Shown one piece after another: positions 49,046 to 62,649 of a stretch of DNA of 64,000 nucleotides. The position numbers and the translations under genes are program-made. Numbering within the stretch: position 1 is the first letter of the stretch; the number at the start of each line of letters is the position of its first letter. The DNA is taken from contig CAUYLG010071779.1 in the NCBI GenBank assembly GCA_963573385.1, positions 22,704-86,703 of the forward strand, in the 5' to 3' direction. This DNA comes from Cacajao melanocephalus. Taxonomy: Eukaryota; Chordata; Mammalia; Primates; Pitheciidae. The notes beneath the pieces are model-generated. The model saw nothing but the letters and a program-made list of their open reading frames with translations. It was not told the DNA's origin and ran no database searches.

Positions 49046-52000
49046 AAACTTCATTTCTTGGCAATGTTTTTGTAACTATTCATCATTATATGCCTTACTG
49101 ACTCACAGAGCACCTGTAAGGTGCCATGCATGCCCTGGGAAGATCAAGATGCATGCAGGATAATGTTCTGGCTTCAAGGAATTCAGTTTCCTGAGAGGGA
49201 GTCTGAGAGGGTTTCTGGTAAGCAGGCTTTAATGTTGGGGTAGAAGAGATACAGCCAAGGGTACTGTGAAGTGTATGTGTGTATGTGTGCATGTGAGTTT
49301 GTGTGTGCATGTGAGTTTATGTGTGCATTCATGGGAGTGTGTGTGTGCATGTGTGAGTCTGTATGCATTCATGTGTGTGTGTGCACACATATATGTGTAT
49401 GTCTTTGTTTGGGAAGGAAAGAAGAATTGGACGACTAGATGTACTGAGGTAGGTTATACCCATGCTGAGTTTTTTCCTGGGACCAGAAAAATAAAAGTTG
49501 TTCCCAGATTTGCTTTTTCATTCAATCCTTCATTCATTAAATTAGCCACAATTTCTAAGCCATGTGTGGCCACTAACATGTTAAAGCCATGGAGATCCTT
49601 GAAGACAGGATCAGAGAAAGAGAGTTTGGATCTATACTGTCCATGTGGACATCCTATCTCTGAATAAGGATTACCTGAGCAAGTACCTTCTATTGACACC
49701 CCAACACTGGCCTCATCGTCAGATTATAAATTCCCTTTAATTTCTTTTTGGCCCAGAGTTCAAGACCATGTGGCCATCACAAAACATTTTTTAATTCTGC
49801 TCTTTAAAATTTTATCTTGGAAGTACTGGAGGTAAACTCCTAAGCTGTTCCAACTTCCCGCAGTGCTGGGCCCCAGGCTGACAAAGCTGCTGCATTGACA
49901 AAATCACCAGTTGTGGTTTCAAACCACGTTTGTACAAGCCATCATTTTCCCATCTCCAATTTCTAGGTTCTGTTCTCACACACATGCCAGACTTATAAAG
50001 TTGTGTAAAGCTCAGGAAGTAAATTCCTCTGTAAGAAAGTGATTTATAATATTGGAGTTATAGACCTACACATTGTCAAAATAAATTAGTTCAATTTTTC
50101 ACTCATTTTTCTCATCATTTATCTCTTCCATATTCCCTCCCCCTGCTTTATCCAATCCACCCCAATACACACGTGCATGCACATGCACACACATACATGC
50201 TGAGCATGCACACATGAGGCCAGCCACCCACTTTGCTTTGTTTTCATGTCTCATGTACATGGTAGGATGCCCCTCTGGGACGGCTTTCCCATTTCTGTGG
50301 TCCCACTCACTGGCTGGCCAGGCACAGGGCTATGACCTAGCTGGAAAGTCTTGCTTGACGTGTCAGCATGGAGTGTGACTCCATGGTGAGAGTCTCTAAA
50401 TGGACAGGGTCTATGCATTGGCAGCCTCATGAAGCCACCTGACATAAGCAGACCCTTTCTGGAAGTCTTTGATTGTCCCATTGGTGTTGTGCACCATCAA
50501 GACAGGCAGCTAATAAGCATGTAGTAGGTGTTGCTCTCATGTGCCAGAAGCAGGGCTGGGTATCCCCTAGGCAACTGCCAGTACCCACACCCCTTTACAT
50601 GAGTGATCAGGACCTGGTTGTGCACCAGGAGGGATTTCTGCACCTTTAAAATGAGTAAGCAATGTGTCAATGTGAAGAACAGCCATCTGTTCTTAGATTT
50701 CCTCCTTCCATGCAGTGCTGCCTACCTGCTTTTTAAAACATAAAGGGAAGGTAAATGATGATTCCCAAGGTGACTTTCCTCCTGTCTTTTTCCTTTGTTG
50801 TAGCCTTAACAAAGCATTTGCATGGCTTTCAGAGACACCCGTAAATTAGATGACCTGGTCCTTGCCAGGGCAACCAAAGACTGGCCCTCGGTTTCTCTGG
50901 CAAGATGATGAAGAAGTCTTTGTCCTCAGGGTTGAACTGGCCCCAGACCAAAAGTTCGGAATGACTGGATTGTCAGTTCTATCTGTTCGCTAGATGTCTT
51001 GGAGGCTGCTGGGATTCTCTCCACAGTGTTGGTCTGGAAGGAGGTGCTGGCATACCACTCACCCAAAATGCCTGTCAGCTCAGATGACATCCTGTCTCTG
51101 GCTTTAGATGGCAAAGTCAAAGAAGTGAAATGTATCAAATTCTGGGCTACATGCTCATTCCCAATTTTTTGATGCTCAACAAATGTGATGAATGGTTAAT
51201 CATTTGCTTCTAGCAAGTAAAGCCCTTCTCAGGAATAAACTGGATGTGCCGAAGAGGCACCGACATTCAGATCCCTAGTTAACGAGGTTCCTTGGCAGCA
51301 GGCCTTGTGCCATGCAGTCAGGCTCACTGAAATATATCAAAGGTGTGTCGAGAGTCAACTGGGGAGTATCTGAGGCGCAGACAGAGGTGAAATCCCAGTG
51401 AGCTGATTCAAGGGACTCTCAGTATTCACCTGGGAGACTGACCTTAATAAATTTTACTTAAACCGATTGAAAAGAAGGAAAATGTGTCCATTTGAAAATG
51501 ATAAAACCTCATGGTTGGACAAGACTCAAGTCACATGTTTCAGGCTTCTTTGTGATGTGTGCACATAGTGTGGTTATGCAGCATCCCCTTCATGGGGCCT
51601 CACTGCTTCCCCCTTGCAGAGCTGGGACCATTCACGTGCTCAGCAGTCCTGTGCCCCTTTCATGTATCCATAGCCCTTTGACTCTCTTAACCAAGACATC
51701 CATGCCCTCCCCTGCCTCCCCCGTGTCTCAGGCATGGTCCTGGATGCCCACACAGTCCCATCGCTCTCCTGTCAGAGCCCCCCATCTGCTTATGCTGGCT
51801 TGTGCCCCTCACGGAGCCAAGCCAACCTCCACGGGTGGTCCCACAGAGCCAGAGCAAGACCATCGCTCGCGCCCTTTAAACACTGCACTTTTATTAACGT
51901 GGCCGCAGCTCATATTCTTGGCAGCCACAACACACCAGTGCTGAATATTAACTTTATTCTCAACCAACCTTTAACCCATTTTACTCCTGCTCCCACTAAA

Positions 52001-53839
52001 TCTCAGGGCCACACCTTGGATTTCTGCAATTCGTTTTCTGGACCCAAGAGCTGGGCCTTTTGTTTGCCAGGTATTTTAATTTAAAAGTAGACAGCTGAGC
52101 CACAAATCAAACTGAGGCATACCCACACACATTCTTATAAAGTTGCCCCAGAACCAACAACAAAAAAAAAGAAAAAATTCAACAGGAGAACAAGAACTGT
52201 CAGGCTAAAATGCAGCCCAGACCACATTTCATTTAGACAAGCACTGCCCTATTAATTTTAGTCAATTATTAATTCCAGCCCCTTGGTATCTGGGCAGCCT
52301 GGAAGAACAAAGGCATCTGTCCAAGTGACTGCTTGGGTGACAATGATAACGGGGCCATTCTTTTTTCCAGCTCTGTGGAGCACAACAGGGGGCCGGGATA
52401 AGTAGGGGCCACAGCACACATGGTGGGGCTCACAGACAGAGGCCAAGTACATCTGAGATCTCACACCTCTCAATGCATCTGCAAGCCCCGTGCAAATGAG
52501 GGCGCCCCCCACAACCCCCACAGGTTCCACCAGCCGAGAGTGTCCGCGCCGGCACTGGCTTCTCTCACAAGAAATACTGAGCTGCCTTCTTTTCCCTCTT
52601 GATTTTGAGTCTCTACACCACCATGGTAGGAAGAGAGAAGGAAACAGGGGAAGGCACATGAGGAAAACAGACGCAAATAGAAGGCCTGTGCTTCTTTTAA
52701 AATATAGACAGGACTGTGACCCTTCAGACCTTTAGTAGGAAGGCACACTTATAAAAGAGCCCACGCCCATGGACCTCCTGGCTTGGGAGGGGGAATCCAC
52801 TCTCCCCTTCCAACGTGCACTGGTGGACGTGGGCTGCCCCAGGACATCCAAGGCACTGGCCAGGAATCAGACACCCTGAGCACAGTCAGAAAAATAGGAA
52901 GTTTGGGGAGCATGAGCCATTCACAGGAGCTTTCACTAAAGTGAACCAAGCTGCAGCCCTCCCGGAGCGCTGGCGACACTGGTTCCCAGTCCCCATTGGG
53001 TGAACCTGAGTTTGTGCCTGCTCACTGGGGCATATGAATTGATCACCAAAGACTGTTCTTCCAGACCATCCTCACTTCTCTCCCTCTGTTCATACGTCAT
53101 TTTTAATTGCCAGTCCACAGTCCCTCCTTCAACTCCCTTCTTTTGCATGGCTTTTGGTTACAAGAAAAGCAGAGCATGGTTAGAAGCGTGGTTTGAGCTT
53201 TTTTTCCCAAACATTTCCACGACTTTGCTGTTGTTGCGGCTCTGATGTGGGGGTTCTGCTGGCCAGAGGCACCCACTCCACTTAACACAGAGCTGGCAGA
53301 TGGAAACAGTATCAGGACATCTCCATGACACAACTGGCTTTCACAGGGCGATGGTTCACATTTTACTGCAGTTTCCTTTGGAAATGCTCAAAGCAACTAC
53401 ATCTGTTTCCTTTCATTGGGACTTTTATGTTCTTCCAGCCAAAAATGGAGAGGATAAAGTTCATTTAGTCAGGATAGCAATAATGACGATGTCCACATAA
53501 ATTTTGTTGCGCTTGGTGCTTTTAAATATTGAAGTATTCACCACCCTCTTCCACTCCCTCTTTCTTAGTTAGGGAGTAAAGATGATGAGAAAGCTGCTAA
53601 GCCTCAGGGTGACACCTCAGACGTCCTGCCAGCTGTAAAGAACTCACCACGGACTTTCCAAGAGGACGGTGACATTCCCAGCCTACCACCAGGAGCTGCC
53701 AAAAACTCAGCTCAAAAACCCCAGCAACTAGGGTGGTCGTTGTGCCTGCGGCTAGCCAAGTCACACAGAGGAGACTTAGATGGCCCCATATTTTATTTTT
53801 TGAGGAAGGTAAAAATCTGCCACAGATGAGCAGGACAGG
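49046..53839. other. repeat-poor single-copy block
   Basis: Apart from the TG-rich tract, a CA/CATG patch at 50160-50215 and a weak L2 end near 49085-49200, about 4.8 kb shows no Alu, L1 or LTR. Small open frames (for example 50926-51138 minus, 51492-51944 plus, 52258-52659 minus) have no recognisable domains or splice context. Confidence 0.45.
49266..49403. repeat. TG-rich repeat with GTGCATGTGAGTTT units
   Basis: Alternating purine-pyrimidine sequence, including two near-identical tandem units of GTGTGCATGTGAGTTT at about 49284-49319 and further TGCATTCATG units to 49370. Confidence 0.85.
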
Positions 53840-55000
53840 ACATGGGAGTAGAAAGATTCACCTAAGTTAAGATGTTCAGACTTCATCCCAAATACGTGGA
53901 ATCTATTGGAAATTTTAATCAGGGGGTGACTTATATGTGCATTTTTAAAGATTGTGCTAGCTTTAGTCTGGATAATGGATTGAAAAACAGTAATTTTAAG
54001 ACAGACCTAGAAGCAGGTGCAGCGACTAGACGAGAACAGGTGGTGGCTTGGACGTGGGGATCTCCATGGGGAAGGGACACCGGGGACAGTCAGGATGCAT
54101 CTGGAAGAATTCACAGGACTTCATGATTTATTGCATGGTGTCAGAATGCGGGGTAAGAAAGCTGGAGAAGTCAAGGGAGACCCCCCGCTCCGAGTTCTGG
54201 ATGGGGCCACTGGGTAGAGAATGGTCCCATTCACCTGAGACAGGAAACAGAAAGGAGTGTAGGTGTGAGAAGCTGGAGCCCCGCTGTGGAGCTGCTGAAT
54301 CTGAGGCATTCACACACATCCAGGGGAAGCGGGCACTGGTACAGGTGGGACATGCGCATGCGGCGCTCAGGGAGACAACCGGCCACACACTTAGACCTGA
54401 GTCGTCAGAGGACTCGGCAGACGCTCCAAGCCCTGGGAGGAGATCTCACTGGTTGTGGTGAAGGGAGGCTGGGAAGGGAAGAGAAACCAGGACCAAAGAA
54501 GCTCAGGCAGAGTGGAAAAAGGCCAGCAAAGGTGATGCAGGGGCACCTCCAGAGGGAGTAGAACCCAGAAGAGGATCTGCAGTGGCATCAAGACTCAGAA
54601 AATGTTTTCAGAACAAGGAGGTCAGCAGCGTCACGTGCAGCTAGGGGTCACCGGCCCAGAGCCATATAGAGGTCCTCAGTGGCCTTGCTGAGAGCTGTGT
54701 TAGGGGTGACAGAATATGTGGATAAGGGAGAAGAGAGGAGGAGGGGACAGCCCCCCGCCATGAGGTGGCCATAAAGAGGAGAGGCAATGTGAGAACATAG
54801 GTTGGGGGAATTCCTTTTGTGAACCTATGAAAGATGCCCGAGGACTTTTGAATGCAAATGGGAAGGAGCACATAGAAAGAGCCCAGAGACACCGGTGGAG
54901 AAGAAATGGTCTCAGAGCAGTCGCTGTGGAGGCCGGAGCGGGGCGGCAGGGAGCACCGAGAGCTCAGTACGAGAACCTGGGGAAGGCAGGCTAGAGCAGG
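53840..55000 (-). repeat. long L2 LINE fragment (antisense)
   Basis: Blocks such as 'gggggtgacttatatgtgca', 'aacaggtggtggcttggacg' and 'gccatatagaggtcctcagt' follow the complement of L2 ORF2 over more than 1 kb. Open frames at 54000-54560 are shadows of this decayed LINE. Confidence 0.6.
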
Positions 55001-56039
55001 GAAGCCGGACCTGAAAGCTCCGAGTTCTCCCCAGCAGGTATGCTCTGTGTGTGTGTGAGAAAGGAGCAGGGAGAACCAAAGGTCTGAAAGAAGTCTAGAA
55101 ATATTGACATCACTTAAAGGAGGGCATTCCTTCCAGTGAAGGAGCTGCCCTCCCATCCTCTGGAAAGCCAGGGCCGAGGTGGTGAGGAAGGGAAGACACT
55201 ATCCTGGGGGCAGGTGGGCACTCAGAGAGTGCAACCGGGAAGCCGCCCTGGGCTGGGCGCTGGTGAAGCTCCCATGCAAACTTGATAGATTTCATTCTTT
55301 GGATCATTTATTCTGCAGTTCTGTGTATTTGTGGAGCTCCTACCATGAAGCAGGCCTGTTCAGGGCAGCCCTGGACAGACAATGACTGGGTGGGGAAGGC
55401 AGCCCCCGCAAGCTGACCCTCAGCAACACCACTCCAAGCACTCCCCAGTCATCAGCCTCAGCTTACCCTTCAGCACTGCCAGAGTCCATCCTGCAGGAAG
55501 GCACTCGAGAGCTCTTGCTTTTTTTAAGTGCTTACTGAGGCTTTGGCCATATGTTTCTCCCAACACATGAGTCTGATGGTATTCCAAATTTGAGGAAACT
55601 GAGTGACCACAGGCTGATGGGCTACATGACTTCCTAAGATCTCAGGATGTTTGAGGGATGCGCAGCCTACAAACCGAGCAGACATAAATGAGACTGGTCT
55701 GACTGTTCCCTTCTCACCCACCCTCCCTGGAGATGAATGAGCACTTCAGGAAGGCCGGCCAGCGGGCCGCCTCTGAGGAAGAATGAATGACCTTCTGTTC
55801 AGATGGGCCGAGTGCCCCTGCAGGGCAGCCCCTCCACGGAGGGGAGGCCTCCCCCACACACTACCCTGGAATCAATTCCATTTTGAAGAAACAGAGACCA
55901 CCCTGAGGTGAAATTAAGCAGCTGAAATTGACAATATAAAAGAAAATACGACCACCCCAGACAGGCAGGAGCAGCTGCAGGAACTTAGGGGGCTGGACAC
56001 AGTTGGCTTATTAGCAGCTAATGTCTCATCTCATGCTTC
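55001..56039. other. single-copy sequence
   Basis: No firm repeat or exon; a weak MIR/L2 word lies near 55300-55380. Confidence 0.3.
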
Positions 56040-56245
56040 TGTCAGTAAGCAAATTATATAACTGCCCTGTGCCTCAGTTTCCCCATTTTTAAAATTTGGA
56101 TAAAACAATACCTACCCCACAGGGTTGTCATGCAGATTCAATGGGTTAATATATATACGAAGTGTTTAGACTCTGGCTTAATATCTATATGAAGTGTTTA
56201 GAGTCGTCCCTGGCACTTAGTAAATGCTAAATAAATATTATTCCC
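56040..56245 (+). repeat. MIR with an internal 32-bp tandem duplication
   Basis: MIR order is clear ('gtgcctcagtttccccattt', 'cacagggttgtcatgcagat', 'ctggcacttagtaaatgcta'). The segment starting TTAATATATATACGAAGTG at 56146 recurs as TTAATATCTATATGAAGTG at 56178, so one part of the MIR is present twice. Confidence 0.8.
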
Positions 56246-56664
56246 TGCAAGCTGTCCTTTAAACTGTGCAGACTACTCAGGACCCTCCAACGCTTCAGTG
56301 TAAGTTTTTCTGATGAAAAAGCTGAGGTAACAGGCTTGCCGTGGACACTTGGGAAGAGACTGCTGGAAACTCTTTCAGTGTAAAGGTTACTTTCTAAATC
56401 AAATTGGGGAAGCTTGTTCTAAAGACAATACAGGAAACCTAAATTCCAGGCTCCCCCCGCCAAGCCCACGGTGCTTGGCCTCCCCAGAGAGGAGCCCTGG
56501 TCTCCCCCTTTATCTCCTGGAGTTCAGGTGGGCTCTGACTCACTCTTTCCAGAGGACGAACTGAAGCTCTCCTCTCGCTCCCCTCAGACTCACCTCACAA
56601 CAGCACCAGGTTTAAGAGGCCTGTAAACTAATTCAGGGTATTACAAAATCACAAACTCCCATGT
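56246..56664. other. single-copy sequence
   Basis: No repeat or exon is recognised. Confidence 0.3.
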
Positions 56665-56677
56665 AAAAGACATGTTT

Positions 56678-56988
56678 CAGGCCGAGCATGGGGCTCATGC
56701 CTGTAATCCCAGCACTTTGGGAGGCCGAGGAGAATCACTTGAGCCCAGGAGTTCAAAACCAGCCTAGGCAAGGTAAAGAGAAGCCATCTCTACAAAAAAA
56801 TTAAAAATTAGCCTGTGCCTGTAGTCCCAGCTACTTAGAAGGCTGAAGCGAGAGGATTGCTTGAGCCCAGGAGTTCAAGACTGCAGTGAGCTATGATAGT
56901 GCCATGGCAGTCTAGCCTGGGTGACAGAGCAAGACCCTGTCTCCAAAAATAAATAGATATAATAGCAAATAAGTAAAATAATAAAAAT
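56678..56988 (+). mobile_element. Alu element, first of a tandem pair
   Basis: An old dimeric Alu ('gggctcatgcctgtaatccc' to 'gcaagaccctgtctcc') with a few small deletions and an impure tail containing AAGTAAAATAA. TSDs AAAAGACATGTTT (56665-56677) and AAAAGGCATGTTT (56989-57001) flank it, one mismatch apart. Confidence 0.93.
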
Positions 56989-57001
56989 AAAAGGCATGTT
57001 T

Positions 57002-57104
57002 TGGACCCGGGAGCCAGTGGCTCACACCCGTAATCCAGGCAACCTGGGATGCCACTGTGTCCCAGCCCAGTGGACAGAGCGAGACCCTAACTAAAAAGTA
57101 AAAT
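57002..57104 (+). mobile_element. internally deleted Alu, second of the pair
   Basis: About 100 bp: an Alu 5' start ('gagccagtggctcacacccg') joined directly to a 3' end ('gacagagcgagaccctaact') and a tail AAGTAAAATAA like that of the first Alu. It is followed by a third copy of the target word, AAAAGGCACGTTTCAG (57105-57120). Confidence 0.8.
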
Positions 57105-57120
57105 AAAAGGCACGTTTCAG

Positions 57121-57826
57121 AAGAAAAGGAAGCCACCTGAAGATTGGTTTCCAGGGTCAATTCCCCTTCCAGGCCTCGAGCCTTCAATCTTTGACTGCAA
57201 TTTGCTTCCCAAACCCCCTGGGAGGGTGGAGCAGGGGTTGGGTTTCATGACTGTGCCTCCCAAGGGTCAGCGGGAACAATATTGTGATTGATCTTGTGAA
57301 CCCTGAGACGGACATAAAGGCATGCCGTGTGTCTGCACTCTCTGCTCACGTGGTTTGGAAGCCTGTCCTGCATCTCCAGTGCATCAGACCTAGAATTTCA
57401 GGCGTAGGCACAGCAGCGAGAGAGCCACACATGAATCCATTTTATATTATTGCACATAGCTTGGGTTAGAGCAGACACGGGCAAAGAAGACTTTCATCAG
57501 ATTAAAGTAAGCAGCCAGTATTTGAGGCAGGAATAAAGTGTTGACAGAGGATGAAGGACTTCCCCACAATTCGAAAGCTGAGCTGGGAGATGAAAATAAG
57601 TACATTTTTCTGATTGCCTCCTATCTGCTTGTGCAATCGGAAAACTGTTTTACATGAATTTACTTCCTGCCAATCAAAAGGACAAGAGTTCATAAGAAAA
57701 AATGTCTTCAAAGTCGTGATGAGCCTTTGACTATTTTCAATAACTTGCATGTAGAAAAAAATATATCTAGGTCTGCGTAGGGGAGAGGAAAGAGGAAAGT
57801 ATTACTGATCTTGGCTGAGCGGGCTC
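57121..57826. other. single-copy sequence
   Basis: No repeat or exon is recognised. Confidence 0.3.
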
Positions 57827-57843
57827 AGAAACTGCACCCATCA

Positions 57844-58904
<1,061 letters not shown>

Positions 58905-59060
58905 GCACAGAGACATGCTGGGACCTGGTTCTGGTCTTGGCTGGGTCAGGGATGGGGCATCCACTGACTTCCACGTGCCTTAGCTGCCTTGTTCGCGAAA
59001 TAAAGATGAAACAAGATAATCTGCAGGCACTAAAAGCTACAGCACACTACACAGTATGAT
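58905..59060 (+). repeat. possible MIR
   Basis: A degenerate MIR: 'ctgggacctggttctggtct' and 'gcctt-gttcgcgaaataaag'-like core. Confidence 0.4.
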
Positions 59061-59159
59061 TTGTTTTTTCTTATCTACCTGGAAATAAATCCTCATCCAT
59101 TTTTTTCTTTCCAAGTAGAGGTTTCATAAGTAAAAGGAACCAGGACAAGCTCATGAGTT

Positions 59160-59360
59160 TGGGGGTTATTAAAAATGTATATTATAATTTTCATAAATAT
59201 TGATACATCAAAGTATATATAATATATGAATACAATTTTATGAGTATAAACTGTGCAACAGAAATACATACTTATAAATTATTATAAATTGTGCATCATA
59301 AATATATACTTATAAATCATTACATATATAATCATATATTAGATATGTATTATATTTCAC
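59160..59360. repeat. A/T-rich stretch with a 38-bp tandem duplication
   Basis: An almost pure A/T block. Units starting AAACTGTGCAACAGAAATAC (59248) and AAATTGTGCATCATAAATAT (59286) are 38 bp apart and both contain ACTTATAAAT. Confidence 0.7.
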
Positions 59361-59384
59361 ACACATTTCAGCCCATGTGTTAAA

Positions 59385-59500
59385 TACCTACACTCCCAGC
59401 AACCTGTCATTACTCCCATTTTATACCCAAGAAAAACCAAGGGAGAGAAGTTCAGGAAGTTGCCCCAAACCATCCAGACGCTCCCTGACTGGCTCTGCAG
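59385..59500 (-). repeat. MIR fragment (antisense)
   Basis: 'actcccattttatacccaag' and 'gttcaggaagttgccccaaa' match the complement of the MIR core. Confidence 0.55.
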
Positions 59501-59714
59501 TGAGAATTGCTCCACACAGAGGCCCTGGCATCCTCAGCTTCTGCTCCTCCCAGCTCACGGCATGCCCGCCCAACAACAGATTTGAGTGTGGATGAGAACA
59601 GTGGGGCTTTGCATGCCACATCAGGAGGTCCCGTGGCACTGCACACACCTCTCCACCAGCTCCTCCCTGTCCCCCAAATCCTGCAACCCCACAATGGTGG
59701 GGGACATCACTGAG

Positions 59715-60180
59715 CCCTCTGTTGAGGTACAGGCAACAGTCTGTCCTTCACATGCTCCAAAGCCCACTGTCTGATGGCCTGGGACGCTCACTGTCCCCAA
59801 CTTACACCAACCTGAATCCCACCTTTTTATATTTCCCCACGCCATAACCCGCCCCGGGAATGCCCTCCCTTCTCCCTTCCACCTATCTAAACCCCACTGG
59901 TCATCTCAGGCCGGGCTCACTTCACCTCTTTCTCCAGCCCACAAGGTTCTCTCCTTTCCAGAGCCCCTGCTCTCCTGAGCTCAGCCCTGCACAGCCTGAT
60001 TTCTCCCATAACTATGCCCTGAGTGTTCACTTCACTGCTCCCAAACAGACTTCCAATTCTTTGAAGATAGCGACTGTGTCACATACATTCTCCATCATCT
60101 CAAAGATGCTAAGCCTGGTGCTGAGCACAGTCCCAGCTCCACACATTCTGACGAGTTGATGGAACTGATTGATGGATTTC
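59715..60180 (+). repeat. L2 LINE 3' end
   Basis: 'gggaatgccctcccttctcc' then 'gaagatagcgactgtgtcac', 'gtgctgagcacagtcccagc' and an end near 'ttgatggaactgattga' follow the L2 3' UTR order. Confidence 0.65.
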
Positions 60181-61079
60181 AATTAAGCAGTAGTGCCATG
60201 AGAACAAAGTGAAAGACAACTGGCGACGTTCAGTAATGATGGCAGGAAGACTGGTTATTACAGAACCGAGAAGTTTCATCAACTTTCAGCATGTGCTTCT
60301 TTTACACAGAGCAACCTAATGAGTTTTCTCATAAAAGCATCTGGGTGCACATTCTGGACGGCTTATCAAGGGATTAGTTGCAGACCTAATAAGAGGTAAG
60401 TTCATGTCCCATTATTATTTGCCAGTGACAGCAGTGGCCTGAGCCTCCGGGGCAGGAGGTGCCTGAAGGATGCGGGATTACCAGCAGGCCCTGCCTGCCC
60501 AAGGTCTCCCAGCTGTGGTGCTCTTTCCCCATTTACAGTGGGGCTGGAAGAGAATGCTTTCTTACTTGTGTGTCCGTTCAGAATGTTGGAAAGGCAATGA
60601 CGCTGAGGCTATATCAGCTCCTAAGGACACGCAACCTGTCATGGCCTAACAAGCCACACCACAGAGGGCAGCTCCAGCTCCCAGAGTCTCTGCTCTCTGT
60701 TACCTAATTAACTAGAAAAATACCTCTGTGCTCATTTAAAATGCTAGAACCCCCAAAATGACCTATGTTACTTCCCTTACTCTTTAATGTGTGTAAGGAT
60801 CCCTATACTTTTGACTCTCAAGTGGTTTTACTCTATGAAACCTTGATCATGATAGGTACAATATGTTTCACTTTTATTCCACTGCAGATACTACCTCAAC
60901 ACAAAATGAGGCGCTAGATGTTGGTAACACAGCCATGCTTGGTCATGGGGCCTTCAAAGCTGACAATCCCTGTGTGGTAGGTGGGTTCCAAAGTGGTCCC
61001 AGTTCTCCACCCTTCCTAATGTGGCTGTCCAGCTCCCTCAGCAAGAAACAGAGTCAGCAGATGTATTCCCATTTGTTCA
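60181..61079. other. single-copy sequence
   Basis: No repeat or exon is recognised. Confidence 0.3.
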
Positions 61080-61560
61080 GATTCTGTTATTCTTTACATA
61101 GCTATATCTTTCTTGTTACATTTACTCCTAATTACTGTGTAATTTTTCCTGCTATTGTGAATACTTCCCGTTTCACTATGTAGGGTACTGCTATTGGGAA
61201 TATATAGGAGATTTATAAACACATGTGCACACACACACACACAGCAAAGCTATTGACTTTTATATGTCCATATATTCAATCATCTTATCAAATTGTCACA
61301 TAAATCTCAATCATTTTTACTAGTGTTTCTTGGATTTTCTTGGTATATGATTATGTTATCAGAAAAAAGTTTTGGCCCACATTTATGCAATTGCTTAAAT
61401 ATCTTATCATATTGCATTAGTTAGACCTTCTAAAACAGAGTCATTAAGTGGCAATAGCGGACAACCCCGCTTGCTCCTGTCTTTAGCTGAAATGGTTTTA
61501 GGATTTTATCATTTTGAATTATATTTGTAATAAAGTCTGAGTAGACAAAAATATTTGTCA
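61080..61560 (-). mobile_element. old L1M ORF2 fragment (antisense)
   Basis: 'tactgctattgggaatatat', 'tcttggattttcttggtata' and 'aatagcggacaaccccgctt' are the complement of the L1M reverse-transcriptase region. A CA microsatellite lies at 61222-61243. No open frame survives. Confidence 0.65.
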
Positions 61561-61565
61561 AGGGT

Positions 61566-61800
61566 AGAGGTCTGCAGACTATGGTCCATAGGCCAAATCG
61601 ACCACTCATTTTTGTTAACAGAATTTCACTGGAACACAGCCATGCTCCTTCATTCATCTATTTCTCTATGGCTGCTTTCTGCTACAGCGGAAAAGTGTTG
61701 AGTATCGAGTACAAAAGTAGTTGTGACAGAGACCATATGACTTGTAAAGTCTAAAATATCCAACCCTTTTTAGGAAAAGTTTTCCAACAACCCCCGGTTA
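61566..61800 (+). mobile_element. hAT-type DNA transposon (family B)
   Basis: 'ggtctgcagactatggtcca', 'cactggaacacagccatgct' and 'ctctatggctgctttctgct', the same family as 14930-15149 in the other orientation. Confidence 0.75.
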
Positions 61801-61804
61801 AGGG

Positions 61805-62160
61805 AGGTCATACTGTGGTATCAAAGAGTTCCCAAATCTCAGTGGCTTTACACATTTATTTCTCACTCTCACAAAGCCAGCTGTGGTTCTGGACAAACCT
61901 CTAGGAAGTGATAGAAAGTAGGCTTTTCCATCCCACGGCACTGCTGTCACAACAGAAAGCCTTCTGGGTCACCACGAAAGAGGAAGAGCACATAGGGCGT
62001 TCTCATACCCCCACTCTTCTGTGCTTTGGCACAGTAGTGACACAAGTCTTCTACTCGCAGCCCATCAACCAAAATGACTCACAGAATCCACCCAAAAAGC
62101 CACAAGGGAATGGGAAGTATAACTGCCTGAATGTATGGAAGGAAACAGCAGATATGGGTA
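61805..62160. repeat. old dispersed repeat, probably an LTR (family A)
   Basis: 'aaatctcagtggctttacac' followed by 'atttatttctcactctcaca' and 'cagtagtgacacaagtcttc'. Most diverged of the four family-A copies. Confidence 0.45.
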
Positions 62161-62490
62161 AACATTATTAATATCCACCAAACAGACCTTAGTACATCTC
62201 AGTAATTCTTTTCTATTCCTATTAAAACATTTTATTTGGTTGTGAAAATTTCAGCATCTATTGATATGTTCCTATGGGTTTTCTTTACGGGAATTGTAAT
62301 GTAATAAATTATGTGCATAAATTTTCTGTGAGGGAATCATTCATGTGTTTCTGAAATAGTCTATTTAGATTTTTCGTGACAGTAAATTCTGTATACGGAT
62401 ATTTTATTTTTGCAGCTATATTCATGAGTAAGAGTAAGTGACTGAGCTATTATTTTCTCTTGTTTGTACTATCTTTATGTTTTCTGTTAG

Positions 62491-62649
62491 GGCAGGTCTC
62501 AATCCTGGTACTCATTAGAATCACTTGGGAAGTTATCACAAAACACTGATGTCCAGACCCAACTCCAGACCATTTGAGTCAGAATCTTTGGATATGGAAC
62601 CTGTGCAACAGTAACTTTTTAAACCAGCTGGTGATTCTAACTGTGCAGA
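62491..62649 (+). mobile_element. MER5A-like hAT-Charlie element
   Basis: 'ctcattagaatcacttggga', 'gatgtccagacccaactcca' and 'ctggtgattctaactgtgca' follow MER5A order. Its 3' end forms the beginning of the quasi-palindrome at 62629. Confidence 0.75.

Noticed and set aside
50926..51138. Minus-strand open frame as a pseudogene exon
   Set aside because: No recognisable protein family, and flanking frames contain stops without splice signals; evidence is too thin.
54048..54461. 137-codon plus-strand open frame
   Set aside because: It lies within a decayed antisense L2 LINE; overlapping frames on both strands are equally open.
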